A stretch of DNA of 64,000 bases from Xanthobacter autotrophicus Py2 (GTDB lineage: Bacteria > Pseudomonadota > Alphaproteobacteria > Rhizobiales > Xanthobacteraceae), in NCBI GenBank assembly GCA_000017645.1, contig CP000781.1:2591501-2655500 (forward strand), written 5' to 3'. Shown here in pieces: positions 8,523 to 16,219 of this stretch. Each line of letters opens with the position of its first letter. Within the stretch, counting starts at the first letter, position 1. The notes below the pieces were generated by a model. It was not told the DNA's origin, searched no databases, and saw only the letters and a list, made by a program, of their open reading frames with translations. The translations under genes and the position numbers were made by a program.

Positions 8523-9263
8523 TCAGGCGCCGTGCCCGGCCTGGGCGATGGCCCGCGCCCGGTTGCGCAGCACATAGCCGGCGCCCAGCACGATGGCGGC
8601 ACCGATGACGCTTGCCACATAGTGGGGCAGCGGGGCCGGGTGCATGCCGTGGTCGTCCATCTTCACCAGCGACGGGTCCAGGTGCTGAAGGGCGTTGAGG
8701 GACATCACGTCGCCCACCAGCATCTCGCCGGCGATCCAGCCCAGCAGCGCCGCACCGGCCCAGATCAGGATGGGGAAGCGGGTCAAAAGCCGCAGTAGCA
8801 GCTGCGATCCGAAGACGATGAGCGGGATGGTCAGCAGCAGCCCGAACACGAACAGTTCCCAGTGGCCGCGCGCGGCGGCGGCGATGGCCACCACATTGTC
8901 GAGGCTCATGACGGCATCGGCGATGGCGATGGTGCGCACCGCCTTCCACAGGCTGTCGGACGCCGCGACCTCGTGGCTGTCGCCGTCATTGTCGGTGACC
9001 AGCTTGATGGCGATCCAGAACAGCAGCAGGCCGCCTGCCACCTTCAGGAATGGTATGCCGAGCAGCGCGGAGACGGCGAGGGCGAACAGGATGCGCAGCC
9101 CCACGGCCGCACCGGCGCCGAGCAGGATGCCCCATTTGCGCTGACTGGGCGGCAGCGACCGGCAGGCCAGCGCGATGACGACCGCATTGTCGCCGGACAG
9201 CAAGAGATCGATCCAGATGATTTGCAGCAGCGAGACCCAGAATGTGGGGGCGGTAAAATCCAT
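8523..9263 (-). CDS. TerC/YjbE-family membrane protein, copy 1
   Basis: A 246-residue polytopic inner-membrane protein with about seven hydrophobic segments. The family signatures are clear: LLLSGDNAVVIALACRSLP near the N-terminus and DAVMSLDNVVAIAAAA in the middle, both with conserved acidic residues (GDN, LDN) inside membrane helices. TerC-family proteins are known for manganese export or metal loading of secreted proteins and for tellurite resistance. The exact role here is not shown. A paralog lies directly upstream in the same direction, but a terminator and a separate promoter-like region lie between them. The C-terminus has a histidine-containing stretch (MDDHGMHPAPLPHYV) that may contact metal. 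Confidence 0.88.
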   Translation of the reverse strand: MDFTAPTFWVSLLQIIWIDLLLSGDNAVVIALACRSLPPSQRKWGILLGAGAAVGLRILFALAVSALLGIPFLKVAGGLLLFWIAIKLVTDNDGDSHEVAASDSLWKAVRTIAIADAVMSLDNVVAIAAAARGHWELFVFGLLLTIPLIVFGSQLLLRLLTRFPILIWAGAALLGWIAGEMLVGDVMSLNALQHLDPSLVKMDDHGMHPAPLPHYVASVIGAAIVLGAGYVLRNRARAIAQAGHGA

Positions 9264-9353
9264 CGTTCACTCCATGCAGCGCGCTGGACCACCACGCGCC
9301 CGCAACAGGTGTGCGTGTCTCATTCCCAAGCGGAAGTCGAGGCGAACCTTTCG

Positions 9354-9379
9354 ATGACGTTACGTCATTGTGGGGTCAA
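9354..9379 (-). promoter_or_regulatory. Perfect palindrome inside the promoter of TerC gene 1
   Basis: ATGACGT-T-ACGTCAT (9354-9368) is a 15-base palindrome with 7-base arms. On the minus strand a TTGACC -35-like box (9374-9379) lies just before it, so the palindrome occupies the -35/-10 spacer. A regulator bound here would block transcription. The distance to the TerC start is about 90 bases. The regulator is unknown. Confidence 0.6.
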
Positions 9380-9380
9380 G

Positions 9381-9402
9381 AAAAAGGGGCCGAGCAGGCC
9401 CC
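9381..9402 (-). terminator. Intrinsic terminator of TerC gene 2
   Basis: On the minus strand GGGGCC, loop TGCTC, GGCCCC, followed by five Ts. It lies 18 bases after the stop codon of the gene at 9420-10121 and immediately before the -35-like box of the next TerC gene. Confidence 0.8.
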
Positions 9403-9419
9403 GCTTTCCTATGGTCGTT

Positions 9420-10121
9420 TCAGGCTGCGGCGTCGGTGTGTCCGTGGGCCGCTTTCCACCGGTGAAGTCCGAACGCGATGGCGACCACGACCACGGCTCC
9501 CGCCGCAGCTACGATGCGGTGAAGATGCTCCGTGGTGTCCGCGCCGATCCGTTCGATCACCGCCACGTCGCCCAGCAGCATGTCGCCTGCCACCCAGCCG
9601 AGCAGCGCCGCTCCAGCCCAGACGAGGAGGGGGAAGCGGTTGATGAGCGCCATCACCAGCGAGGAGCCGGCGATGATGAGCGGGATGGAGATGGCAAGCC
9701 CGAAGGTGAGGAGCACCCAGTTGCCGTCGGCGATGGCGGCCACCGCCACCACATTGTCGAGGCTCATGACCACGTCGGCCACCACCACCGTGCCCACCGC
9801 TTTCCACAGGCTGTCGCTGGCCTCAACGGCTTCATCGCCGCCTTCGTTGGGGGCTGCGAGGTCCACGGCGATCCACATGAGGGCGAGGGAGCCGACCAGC
9901 TTCAGCCACGGCAGCGCCAAAAGCGTCGCCACGATGCCGGTGAAAAGGATGCGCAGCACCACCGCGATGCCGGAGCCGAGCACGACGCCCATGCGCCGCG
10001 CCTTTTCCGGCAGCGACCGGCAGGCCAGCGCGATCACCACCGCATTGTCGCCCGACAACAGGACGTTGATCCATATGATCTGCAGCAGCGCGAGCCACAG
10101 CACTGGTGAATCGAGCGACAT
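9420..10121 (-). CDS. TerC/YjbE-family membrane protein, copy 2
   Basis: A 233-residue paralog of the neighbouring gene with the same signatures: VLLSGDNAVVIALACRSLP and DVVMSLDNVVAVAAIA, and about seven hydrophobic helices. The ATG at 10121 has a GGTGGG ribosome site six bases upstream; a GTG three codons earlier is less likely. The tail is short and ends in a histidine-containing segment (LHRWKAAHGHTDAAA). The two copies look like an old tandem duplication that has diverged, mostly in the linker after helix 3 and in the C-terminus. A metal transport role is family knowledge and not shown here. Confidence 0.88.
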   Translation of the reverse strand: MSLDSPVLWLALLQIIWINVLLSGDNAVVIALACRSLPEKARRMGVVLGSGIAVVLRILFTGIVATLLALPWLKLVGSLALMWIAVDLAAPNEGGDEAVEASDSLWKAVGTVVVADVVMSLDNVVAVAAIADGNWVLLTFGLAISIPLIIAGSSLVMALINRFPLLVWAGAALLGWVAGDMLLGDVAVIERIGADTTEHLHRIVAAAGAVVVVAIAFGLHRWKAAHGHTDAAA

Positions 10122-10345
10122 ATTACCCACCCCGGGCCTTTGGTCCCCCGCTTTCTGCGGGTGGTATCCTGCGTCTTGTGCGCCGTATTATGGATTTTGA
10201 CGCTACGCTAACCTGCCCTTAGGTCCGGTCTCAAGTAAAACCGGATGACGCAGCGCATCATTCGTTGGCGCGCTGCGGCATCCGAGCCTGTTACCGCCGC
10301 AAGCGAGGGCCCGGAGATGCGGGTGCATCGCCGGGATTTCCCCGC

Positions 10346-10768
10346 TCAGCCGACGATTTCGTTGCCGGAGAAGAACTGGGCGATTTCCACCGCGGCGTTC
10401 TCGACGCTGTCGGAACCGTGGGCGGAATTGGCCTCGATGGACTCGGCGAGCAGCTTGCGGATGGTGCCCTCGGCCGCATTGGCCGGGTTGGTGGCGCCCA
10501 TCACTTCGCGATACTTGGCGACGGCGTTCTCGGCTTCGAGGACCTGCACCACCACCGGGCCGGAGGTCATGAAGGACACGAGGTCGCCGAAGAAGGGACG
10601 CGCGCTGTGCACGGCGTAGAAGGTCTCGGCCTGGGCCTTGGTCATCAGGATGCGCTTCTGGGCGACGATCCGCAGGCCGGCCGTCTCGATGACGGCATTC
10701 ACGGCGCCGGTGAGGTTCCGACGCGTGGCGTCGGGCTTGATGATCGAGAAGGTGCGCTCGATCGCCAT
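10346..10768 (-). CDS. ndk: Nucleoside diphosphate kinase
   Basis: A 140-residue cytoplasmic enzyme that passes phosphate from ATP to other NDPs through a phospho-histidine. The start [18 protein letters not shown] and the active-site segment [13 protein letters not shown], with the catalytic His, are diagnostic. The length is exactly that of bacterial Ndk. The frame is open 30 codons upstream, but the conserved N-terminus fixes the start at 10768. It is transcribed alone, between the TerC genes and a TetR gene. Confidence 0.97.
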   Translation of the reverse strand: MAIERTFSIIKPDATRRNLTGAVNAVIETAGLRIVAQKRILMTKAQAETFYAVHSARPFFGDLVSFMTSGPVVVQVLEAENAVAKYREVMGATNPANAAEGTIRKLLAESIEANSAHGSDSVENAAVEIAQFFSGNEIVG

Positions 10769-10889
10769 GGGGGACCGTCCTGTCTGTTGCTGGTGGGATG
10801 GGATGCCGCAGTGTCCGCGGATGGCGCGGCTCTTAGCAGCCGGAGCCTGAAGGGGCAAGGGAAGGGCTGTCGGCGCGGTATTTCGGTGC

Positions 10890-11555
10890 CTAAACCGGCT
10901 CCAGCACCCCGTCTATGGCCCGCTCCACCGCTTCCGTCGCATCGAACGCCACCGGCACCCCGAGCACGCGCGGCCAGAACAGGGGCTCCTTGATGGCGCC
11001 GAGAAACTGCGCCGCCATGAGCTGCGGATCGCGCCCTGCCGGCAGCCGGCCCTCGGCGGCGAGGCTGGCGAGATAGGCTGAAAGCCCCTTCACCGCCGGC
11101 TCCTTGCCCGCCGCGAAATAGGCCTTGGACAGCTCAGGAAAGCGGGGCGCCTCGGCGATGACGAGGCGCAGCAGCGGGATCACGTCGGGCCGCGCCCAGT
11201 GTTCGGTCAACCGCGCCACATAGGCGCGCAGCACGCCGCGCGGGTCTCCGGTTGCTTCGGTGGGAATGAGGGGCGCGCGGGTGAAATGGGACCACGCCTC
11301 GTCGATCACCGCCTCGAACAGCTCGGCCTTGCCGGGAAAGTGCTGGTAGAGCGTGCGCTTGGACACCGGCGCGGCGGCGGCCACCGCGTCCATGGAGGTG
11401 CCCTCGTACCCCTTCTCCAGGAACAGGCGGCGGGCCGCCGCGCGGATGCGGGCGGTGGTGCCGCGAGTGTCGCGGCGGGGCTTGGTCGCACCCGTGGGGG
11501 GCGTGTCGGCGGCAGGCACGGGAGAAGGCATGGGCGGAACGGGGGGACGGGTCAT
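10890..11555 (-). CDS. TetR/AcrR-family repressor
   Basis: A 221-residue regulator. The helix-turn-helix spans about residues 35-80 ([20 protein letters not shown], then [20 protein letters not shown]). The C-terminal part resembles the AefR-type TetR_C group. The first ~30 residues are proline-rich and probably disordered. The start at ATG 11555 is preferred over a TTG two codons earlier. It is divergent from an aldo/keto reductase, and a GTAAAC/GTTTAC dyad lies in the 90-base gap. The simplest reading is that it represses the reductase and itself, relieved by a small reactive or toxic compound. Confidence 0.88.
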   Translation of the reverse strand: MTRPPVPPMPSPVPAADTPPTGATKPRRDTRGTTARIRAAARRLFLEKGYEGTSMDAVAAAAPVSKRTLYQHFPGKAELFEAVIDEAWSHFTRAPLIPTEATGDPRGVLRAYVARLTEHWARPDVIPLLRLVIAEAPRFPELSKAYFAAGKEPAVKGLSAYLASLAAEGRLPAGRDPQLMAAQFLGAIKEPLFWPRVLGVPVAFDATEAVERAIDGVLEPV

Positions 11556-11563
11556 TGACAAAA

Positions 11564-11586
11564 GTAAACGGTACGGTGTAGTTTAC
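11564..11586. promoter_or_regulatory. Inverted repeat, probable operator of the TetR regulator
   Basis: GTAAAC (11564-11569) and GTTTAC (11581-11586) are exact inverted half-sites, 17 bases centre to centre. They lie between the divergent TetR and aldo/keto reductase genes, 9 bases from the TetR start. Size and position fit a TetR-family operator. Confidence 0.7.
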
Positions 11587-11645
11587 ATAAACGGCCAGCG
11601 CCTGTCGCGCCGCCTGCTATTCCTCTCATAGTCATGAGGTCCCCC

Positions 11646-12632
11646 ATGGACCACCGTCCTCTCGGTCGCTCGGGTCTTTCCGTGTCCGCCATCGGCCTCG
11701 GCTGCATGGGCATGTCCGAATTCTACGGCCCCAGCGATGACGAGCAGTCGCTCGCAACCCTAGCAGCGGCCCTCGATCTGGGCATGAATTTCTTCGATAC
11801 CGCTGACATGTACGGCGTCGGCCACAATGAGCGGCTGCTCGGGCGCTTCCTAAAGGGCCGGCGCGATCAGGTGATCCTCGCCACCAAGTTCGGCAATGTG
11901 CGCGGGCCAAACGGCGAGCGCCTGGGCGTTTGCGGCACGCCGGACTATGTGCGCACCGCCTGCGACGCCAGCCTCGGGCGTCTCGGCATCGACACCATCG
12001 ACCTTTATTACCAGCACCGCGTGGACCCCAAAACGCCCATCGAGGACACCGTGGGCGCCATGAAGGGGCTGGTGGAGGCGGGCAAGGTGCGCTTCCTCGG
12101 CCTGTCGGAATGCTCGGTGGAGACGCTGCGGCGCGCCCACAAGGTGCATCCCATCAGCGCGGTGCAGATCGAATATTCGCTGTGGAGCCGGGATCCGGAG
12201 GCCGGGATGCTGGACGCCTGCCGCGAGCTGGGCATCGCCTTCGTTGCCTACAGCCCGCTCGGGCGCTCCTTCCTCACCGGTGCGGTGACCAGCCCCGACA
12301 GCCTCGCGCCGGATGATTTCCGTCGCGCCAATCCTCGCTTCTCAGGGGCGGCGCTGGCGCAGAACCTCAAGCTCACCGAAGCGTTGAAGGACTTCGCGGA
12401 GACCAAGGGCGCCACCAGCGCCCAGATCGCTCTGGCCTGGATCCTGAACAAGCAGGAGCATGTGGTCCCCATCCCCGGCACCCGGCGCATCAAGTACCTG
12501 CAGGAGAACGCGGCGGCGACCGTCATCCGCCTGACGCCGCAGGAGATCGCCAGCCTCGACGCCCTGTTCGCTCCGGACGCGGTGGCAGGCACGCGCTATC
12601 CTGAGGCCGGCATGGCGCAGCTCGGCCTGTGA
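11646..12632 (+). CDS. Aldo/keto reductase
   Basis: A 328-residue NADPH-dependent oxidoreductase with the TIM-barrel aldo/keto reductase fold. The catalytic tetrad is Asp51, Tyr56, Lys81 and His124 ([21 protein letters not shown]). The C-terminal [14 protein letters not shown] motif binds the cofactor phosphate. It belongs to the AKR13-like branch of soluble bacterial enzymes. An ATG four codons upstream is in frame, but GAGGT before the ATG at 11646 decides the start. It is divergent from a TetR repressor with an operator-like dyad between, which suggests induction by an aldehyde or electrophile; the substrate is unknown. Confidence 0.92.
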   Translation: MDHRPLGRSGLSVSAIGLGCMGMSEFYGPSDDEQSLATLAAALDLGMNFFDTADMYGVGHNERLLGRFLKGRRDQVILATKFGNVRGPNGERLGVCGTPDYVRTACDASLGRLGIDTIDLYYQHRVDPKTPIEDTVGAMKGLVEAGKVRFLGLSECSVETLRRAHKVHPISAVQIEYSLWSRDPEAGMLDACRELGIAFVAYSPLGRSFLTGAVTSPDSLAPDDFRRANPRFSGAALAQNLKLTEALKDFAETKGATSAQIALAWILNKQEHVVPIPGTRRIKYLQENAAATVIRLTPQEIASLDALFAPDAVAGTRYPEAGMAQLGL

Positions 12633-12719
12633 CGGGCGAGGGGCGGCGCCGGTGGGTGCCGCCCCCTGTCTCCATCCACAGGGGATGGACCTGCCGCAAG
12701 GGCGGTTCACATCCCAAAT

Positions 12720-12747
12720 TTCACATGCTATGCATGCGTCATGTGAA
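12720..12747. promoter_or_regulatory. Inverted repeat A upstream of the sulfate-binding protein gene
   Basis: TTCACATG (12720-12727) and CATGTGAA (12740-12747) are perfect inverted copies with a 12-base spacer that holds ATGCAT and GCATGC. It lies next to a second, related dyad at 12752-12774. Confidence 0.6.
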
Positions 12748-12751
12748 TTGT

Positions 12752-12774
12752 ACATTTCACCGATTGTGAAATGT
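12752..12774. promoter_or_regulatory. Inverted repeat B upstream of the sulfate-binding protein gene
   Basis: ACATTTCAC (12752-12760) and GTGAAATGT (12766-12774) are perfect 9-base arms around CGATT. It shares the TTCAC core with dyad A. It lies 16 bases before the start codon, so it overlaps the 5' leader or promoter. A regulator such as CysB or another sulfur-responsive protein is a plausible binder, by inference. Confidence 0.65.
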
Positions 12775-12789
12775 GGATGGAGAAGCCTG

Positions 12790-13827
12790 ATGATCAGCCG
12801 CCGCGCCGTTCTTGCTCTCGCGCTCGCCGGCGCCGCCGCGGCGCCCCTCGGCACCCTGCCGGCCTTTGCCCAGCAAGGACCGGCGCCACAGGGGCCGAAC
12901 ACGCTGCTCAATGTCTCGTACGACATCTCCCGCGAGCTGTTCACCGCGGTGAACGCCGAGTTCATCCCCTTCTGGAAGGGCAAGACCGGCCAGGAGCTGA
13001 CCGTGAACCAGAGCCATGCCGGCTCCTCGCGCCAGGCCCGCGCCATCCTCGAGGGGCTGGAGGCGGACGTGGTCACCTTCAACCAGGTGATCGACGTGGA
13101 CACCCTGGCCAAGGCCGGCTTCGTGGCCAAGGACTGGCAGGCGAAGTTCCCGAACAACGCCTCGCCCTATTATTCCTTCCCCGCCTTCCTGGTGCGCGCC
13201 GGCAATCCCAAGGGCATCAAGGACTGGTCGGACCTGGTGCGGGACGACGTGAAGGTCATCTTCCCCAACCCGAAGACCTCGGGCAATGCGCGCTACACCT
13301 ATCTGGCCGCCTATGCCTTCGCGCTGGAGCAGTTCAAGGGCGATGCCGCCAAGGCCGACGCCTTCGTCAAGAAGCTGCTTGCCAACGTGCCGGTGTTCGA
13401 CACCGGCGGCCGTGCCGCCACCACCACCTTCGTGGAGCGCGACACCGGCGACGTGCTGGTGACCTTCGAGGCCGAGACCCGCACCATCGAGGGCCTCTAT
13501 CCCGACCGCAAGCTGGAGACGGTGGTGCCTTCCGTGAGCCTGCTGGCCGAATTCCCGGTGGCGGTGGTGGACAAGGTGGTGGACAAGCGCGGCTCCCGCG
13601 CCTCGGCCACGGCCTATCTTGAGTTCCTCTATTCCCCGGCCGGCCAGACCGTTGCCGCCAAGGCCTTCCACCGGGTGGTGGACCCCAAGGTGGCCGAGGC
13701 GTTCAAGACCCAGTTCCCGCCGGTGCGCCTGGTGAAGGTGGAGGACGTGTTCGGCGGCTGGCAGAAGCTCCAGGCCGAGCATTTCGCCTCCGGGGGCAAG
13801 CTGGATTCGCTCTTTACCGGCAAGTGA
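12790..13827 (+). CDS. Periplasmic sulfate/thiosulfate-binding protein
   Basis: A 345-residue solute-binding protein of an ABC importer. The signal peptide is at 1-27 (MISRRAVLALALAG, cleavage after AFA). The mature part has Sbp/CysP features: LLNVSYDISRELFTAVNAEF, NQSHAGSSRQARAILEGLEA, GFVAKDW, PKTSGNARYTYLAAY. These include the serine and glycine loops that hold sulfate. The start at 12790 follows GGAGAAG; the open frame begins far upstream but covers the operator region. No cysT, cysW or cysA gene is adjacent, so the permease must be encoded elsewhere. The two perfect dyads upstream suggest tight control. Confidence 0.92.
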   Translation: MISRRAVLALALAGAAAAPLGTLPAFAQQGPAPQGPNTLLNVSYDISRELFTAVNAEFIPFWKGKTGQELTVNQSHAGSSRQARAILEGLEADVVTFNQVIDVDTLAKAGFVAKDWQAKFPNNASPYYSFPAFLVRAGNPKGIKDWSDLVRDDVKVIFPNPKTSGNARYTYLAAYAFALEQFKGDAAKADAFVKKLLANVPVFDTGGRAATTTFVERDTGDVLVTFEAETRTIEGLYPDRKLETVVPSVSLLAEFPVAVVDKVVDKRGSRASATAYLEFLYSPAGQTVAAKAFHRVVDPKVAEAFKTQFPPVRLVKVEDVFGGWQKLQAEHFASGGKLDSLFTGK

Positions 13828-13908
13828 GCGGGGAAGAGTGAGCAGAGCGGGAGGAGCCCCGGTCGCCCGGTGAGGCGCGCGCGCCCCGGTGACATTCCGA
13901 GAGAGGAG

Positions 13909-13928
13909 AAGGCGCCTTACGGCGCCTT
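13909..13928 (+). terminator. Hairpin after the sulfate-binding protein gene
   Basis: AAGGCGCC (13909-13916), loop TTAC, GGCGCCTT (13921-13928), then AAGACG. The stem is perfect but the T-run is short, so termination may be partial. It starts about 80 bases after the stop codon. Confidence 0.5.
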
Positions 13929-13942
13929 AAGACGATAGCGCA

Positions 13943-14048
13943 CCGTCGCCGTCCGGCTTGACCGGACGGCCCATGGCCCGGCCGGGACACCGCGGCCGGG
14001 TTTGCAAAGCGCCGAGACGGAAACTCCGGTCAAGCCGGAGGGTGACGA
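13943..14048. repeat. Two-arm palindromic intergenic repeat (same family as 28315 and 60141)
   Basis: Left arm CCGTCCGG-CTTGA-CCGGACGG (13949-13969) and right arm CTCCGG-TCAAG-CCGGAG (14024-14040) are hairpins with loops that are reverse complements of each other. Outer GTCGCC and GGTGAC sequences pair imperfectly. The layout (outer GTCA...TGAC, CTTGA and TCAAG loops) is the same as at 60141-60225 and resembles that inside uvrC. Confidence 0.75.
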
Positions 14049-14265
14049 GCTAGGATGCGCCGACCTCGTCTCTATACCTATGGCGGGGGCGGCGCTCTCC
14101 TGTGTCGCTTTCCCGCCCTTGTCGGCTTTGGTCGGCGCGCGCACTCGCCCGAAGGCTGGGGCACTTCGCACTAATATAATGGTGTAACGAGACTTTTCAG
14201 GCTCTGGCAGATCCGGCACACATTTTGAATGGCTCCAGACCAGCCCCACCGAGCCGTGAGCCGTC

Positions 14266-14619
14266 ATGTCCGAAGCTGCTGAAAGCGAAGTTCTCGATAT
14301 CCCGCAGGTCTATACGCACCACGTGTTCTGCTGCTTCACCCAGCGGCCGCCGCAGCATCCGCGCGGCTCGTGCGGGGCCAATGGCGCGGCGCCCCTTTGG
14401 GACCGTCTCGCCAAGAAGCTGGAGGCGTCGGGCCGTCGCGACATCGCCATGACCTCCGCCGGCTGTCTCAGCTTCTGCCAGGCCGGCCCCATCATGGTCG
14501 TCTATCCGCAGGGCATCTGGTACACGCCCAAGTCCCCGGAAGACATTGACGAGATCGTCACCTCCCACCTCCTCGGCGGCAAGCCGGTGGAACGGCTGAT
14601 CATCGTTCCGCGCATCTGA
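14266..14619 (+). CDS. Thioredoxin-like 2Fe-2S ferredoxin
   Basis: A 117-residue protein of the Shethna/NuoE-like ferredoxin group. Four likely cluster ligands are Cys22 or Cys23, Cys36, Cys67 and Cys71 (HHVFCCF, RGSCGANG, SAGCLSFCQAGP), the spacing of thioredoxin-fold 2Fe-2S proteins. The C-terminus has GIWYTPKSPEDIDEIVTSHL, also typical. It is soluble and probably carries electrons between enzymes; the partner is unknown. Two adjacent cysteines at 22-23 leave the first ligand ambiguous. The gene stands alone, convergent with the signalling operon. Confidence 0.9.
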   Translation: MSEAAESEVLDIPQVYTHHVFCCFTQRPPQHPRGSCGANGAAPLWDRLAKKLEASGRRDIAMTSAGCLSFCQAGPIMVVYPQGIWYTPKSPEDIDEIVTSHLLGGKPVERLIIVPRI

Positions 14620-14626
14620 ATCATGC

Positions 14627-14655
14627 CTGACGGCGCCGCCCAGCGGGGCCGTCAG
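14627..14655. terminator. Hairpin between ferredoxin and signalling operon
   Basis: CTGACGGC (14627-14634) and GCCGTCAG (14648-14655) form a perfect 8-bp stem with a 13-base loop. It lies eight bases after the ferredoxin stop and overlaps the stop codon of the convergent receiver-kinase gene. No T-tract is present, so it is a candidate only. Confidence 0.45.
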
Positions 14656-15782
14656 GAGCGTTCGGCGAGGCGGAAGGTGAGCCGCACGCAGGTGCCCTTG
14701 TCCCGCGCATCCAGGGTGGGCTCGCAGCCCAGCTTGGTGGACATGGCCCGCACGATACGGGTGCCGAGACCGGTGGACGAGGTCGAGCCGGTCTCCGCGG
14801 CTTTCGCGGCCGCCATGCCCGCCCCGTCATCCTCCACCGCGAAATCGATGCGCTCGCCCTGCCGCTTCAGCGCCACCCGTATGGCTCCCTCGCCGCCGGG
14901 ATAGGCGTATTTCATGGCATTGATCACCAGTTCGGTGGCGATGATGCCCACCGCCACGGCGCGGTCGGGATCGATGTGGATGGGATCGGCATCGAGCGTG
15001 ATGGTGATGCCGCCAAGGTCCCGGTGGGCCGACACTTGGAGGTCGTCCAGCAGCGAGCCGATATATTGGTCGAGGGCGACGGTGGCGATCTGGTCGGAGG
15101 TGTAGAGCCGGCGATGCACCTGGGCCACGGCCGAAACCCGGTTGCGGGCGGAGTTCAGCGCCTCCTTCACCCGTCCGTCCTCGGTGGCGCTGGCCTGCAC
15201 GTTTAGCAGCGACACGATGATCTGCAGCGAATTGCCCACCCGGTGGTTCATCTCGCGCAGCAGCAGGGCGCGCTCGGCCGCCAGCGCCTCGAAGCGGTCG
15301 CGGGCGGCGCGGATCTCCGCTTCCGCCGCCTCATGGGCGCGGCGCATGCGCACCTGCTCCACCGCCGCCACGAAGGCGGCACGCAGCAGCTCGATGAAAT
15401 CGGCCTGGATTTCCTTGACCACATAGTCGGCCGCCCCCGCCTTCAACGCCGCCACCGCGAGCCGGCCGTCCTGGGCGCCGGTGACGTAGACCACTGGTGG
15501 GGGACGATCGAGAGCACAGATGGCGCGCAGGGTGGTGATACCGTCCTGGCCCGGCATGTAGTGGTCAAGGGCCACCACGTCGAAACGCTCCGCGGCGACG
15601 AGGGCAAGGCCCGCCTCCCCCGAGCCCGCCAGCACCACCTCGAACCCGAGCCGCCCGAGCTGGCGCTGCACCAGGCGGCCCAGCGCCGGGTCATCGTCCA
15701 CATACAGCACGCGCAGCGGCGCCGGCGGCGCGGACGTGCCGTCCTGGAGCGGGGCGGACGGTTCGGGGGCGGAGCCGTCCAT
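14652..15782 (-). CDS. Receiver-histidine kinase hybrid (HisKA_2/HWE-like)
   Basis: A 376-residue soluble protein. Residues 23-140 are a receiver domain with phospho-acceptor Asp73 (ALDHYMPGQDG), Thr101 and Lys123. A short coiled segment (about 145-175) leads to a HisKA_2-type dimerisation box with His180 in LLREMNHRVGNSLQ. An ATPase domain follows (VINAMKYAYPGGEG, DDGAGM, GLGTRIV). The NHR-containing H-box is typical of the HWE/HisKA_2 kinases common in Rhizobiales stress and light signalling. There is no DNA-binding output. Its start overlaps the stop codon of the upstream receiver by one base. Phosphate probably flows from the CHASE3 kinase through a receiver to this kinase, or it phosphorylates another receiver elsewhere. 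Confidence 0.9.
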   Translation of the reverse strand: MDGSAPEPSAPLQDGTSAPPAPLRVLYVDDDPALGRLVQRQLGRLGFEVVLAGSGEAGLALVAAERFDVVALDHYMPGQDGITTLRAICALDRPPPVVYVTGAQDGRLAVAALKAGAADYVVKEIQADFIELLRAAFVAAVEQVRMRRAHEAAEAEIRAARDRFEALAAERALLLREMNHRVGNSLQIIVSLLNVQASATEDGRVKEALNSARNRVSAVAQVHRRLYTSDQIATVALDQYIGSLLDDLQVSAHRDLGGITITLDADPIHIDPDRAVAVGIIATELVINAMKYAYPGGEGAIRVALKRQGERIDFAVEDDGAGMAAAKAAETGSTSSTGLGTRIVRAMSTKLGCEPTLDARDKGTCVRLTFRLAERS

Positions 15783-16219
15783 CAGTCTGTCTCCGGAACC
15801 TGGATGACGGAGAAGAACAGCCCGAGCTGGCGGATGGCGTTGGCGAAATTCTCGTAGTTGACCGGCTTGGTCACATAGACATTGGCGCCGAGATCATAGC
15901 AGCGCTGGATTTCCACCTTGTCGTCGGTGGTCGTCAGCACCACCACGGGTGAGCGCCTGAGGTGCTCGTTGCTCTTGATGCGGGCGAGGATCTCGACCCC
16001 GGTCATGTCCGGCAGGTTCAGGTCGAGCAGCACCAGCAGCGCCCGGCCGATATGCTCCCGCCCGGTGCCGTCCGCGCCGAACAGGAACTGCACCGCGCTG
16101 GTGCCGTCGGTGAAGGGGAGGATGTCGTTGCGTACTCCGGCGCGACGTATGTTCTTCTCGATGAGGCGCGCATGGCCCTCGTCGTCCTCGACCATCACGA
16201 TGGTGACGTGTTCAGTCAT
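15782..16219 (-). CDS. Stand-alone response regulator (Rcp1-like receiver)
   Basis: A 145-residue protein made of one receiver domain: acidic pocket in MVEDDEGHARLIEKNI, phospho-acceptor Asp66 in LLDLNLPDMTG, a TTT switch around 96-98 and Lys118 in VTKPVNYENF. The longer 4-5 loop and the TKPVNYENF ending resemble Rcp1, the partner of cyanobacterial phytochrome. It overlaps the kinase gene by 8 bases and the next gene by 1, so all three are translated together. Without an output domain it probably works by protein contact or as a phosphate relay. Confidence 0.92.
   Translation of the reverse strand: MTEHVTIVMVEDDEGHARLIEKNIRRAGVRNDILPFTDGTSAVQFLFGADGTGREHIGRALLVLLDLNLPDMTGVEILARIKSNEHLRRSPVVVLTTTDDKVEIQRCYDLGANVYVTKPVNYENFANAIRQLGLFFSVIQVPETD

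Larger units (their letters stand above)
13828..14265. other. 438-base gene-free region with terminator and palindromic repeat
   Basis: It contains the terminator-like hairpin at 13909-13928 and a two-arm palindromic repeat at 13943-14048 of the same family as the element inside uvrC. The remainder up to the ferredoxin gene must hold that gene's promoter, but no clear -35/-10 pair stands out. I see no coding frame. Confidence 0.6.

Noticed and set aside
9264..10250. Manganese (yybP-ykoY) riboswitch upstream of the TerC genes
   Set aside because: TerC genes are often preceded by this riboswitch, but the conserved paired cores could not be found in either leader; a palindrome and plain terminators are seen instead.
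10131..10345. Intrinsic terminator after ndk
   Set aside because: Only a 6-base TCCGGT/ACCGGA pair with a 10-base loop is present and it lacks a T-tract at the right side.
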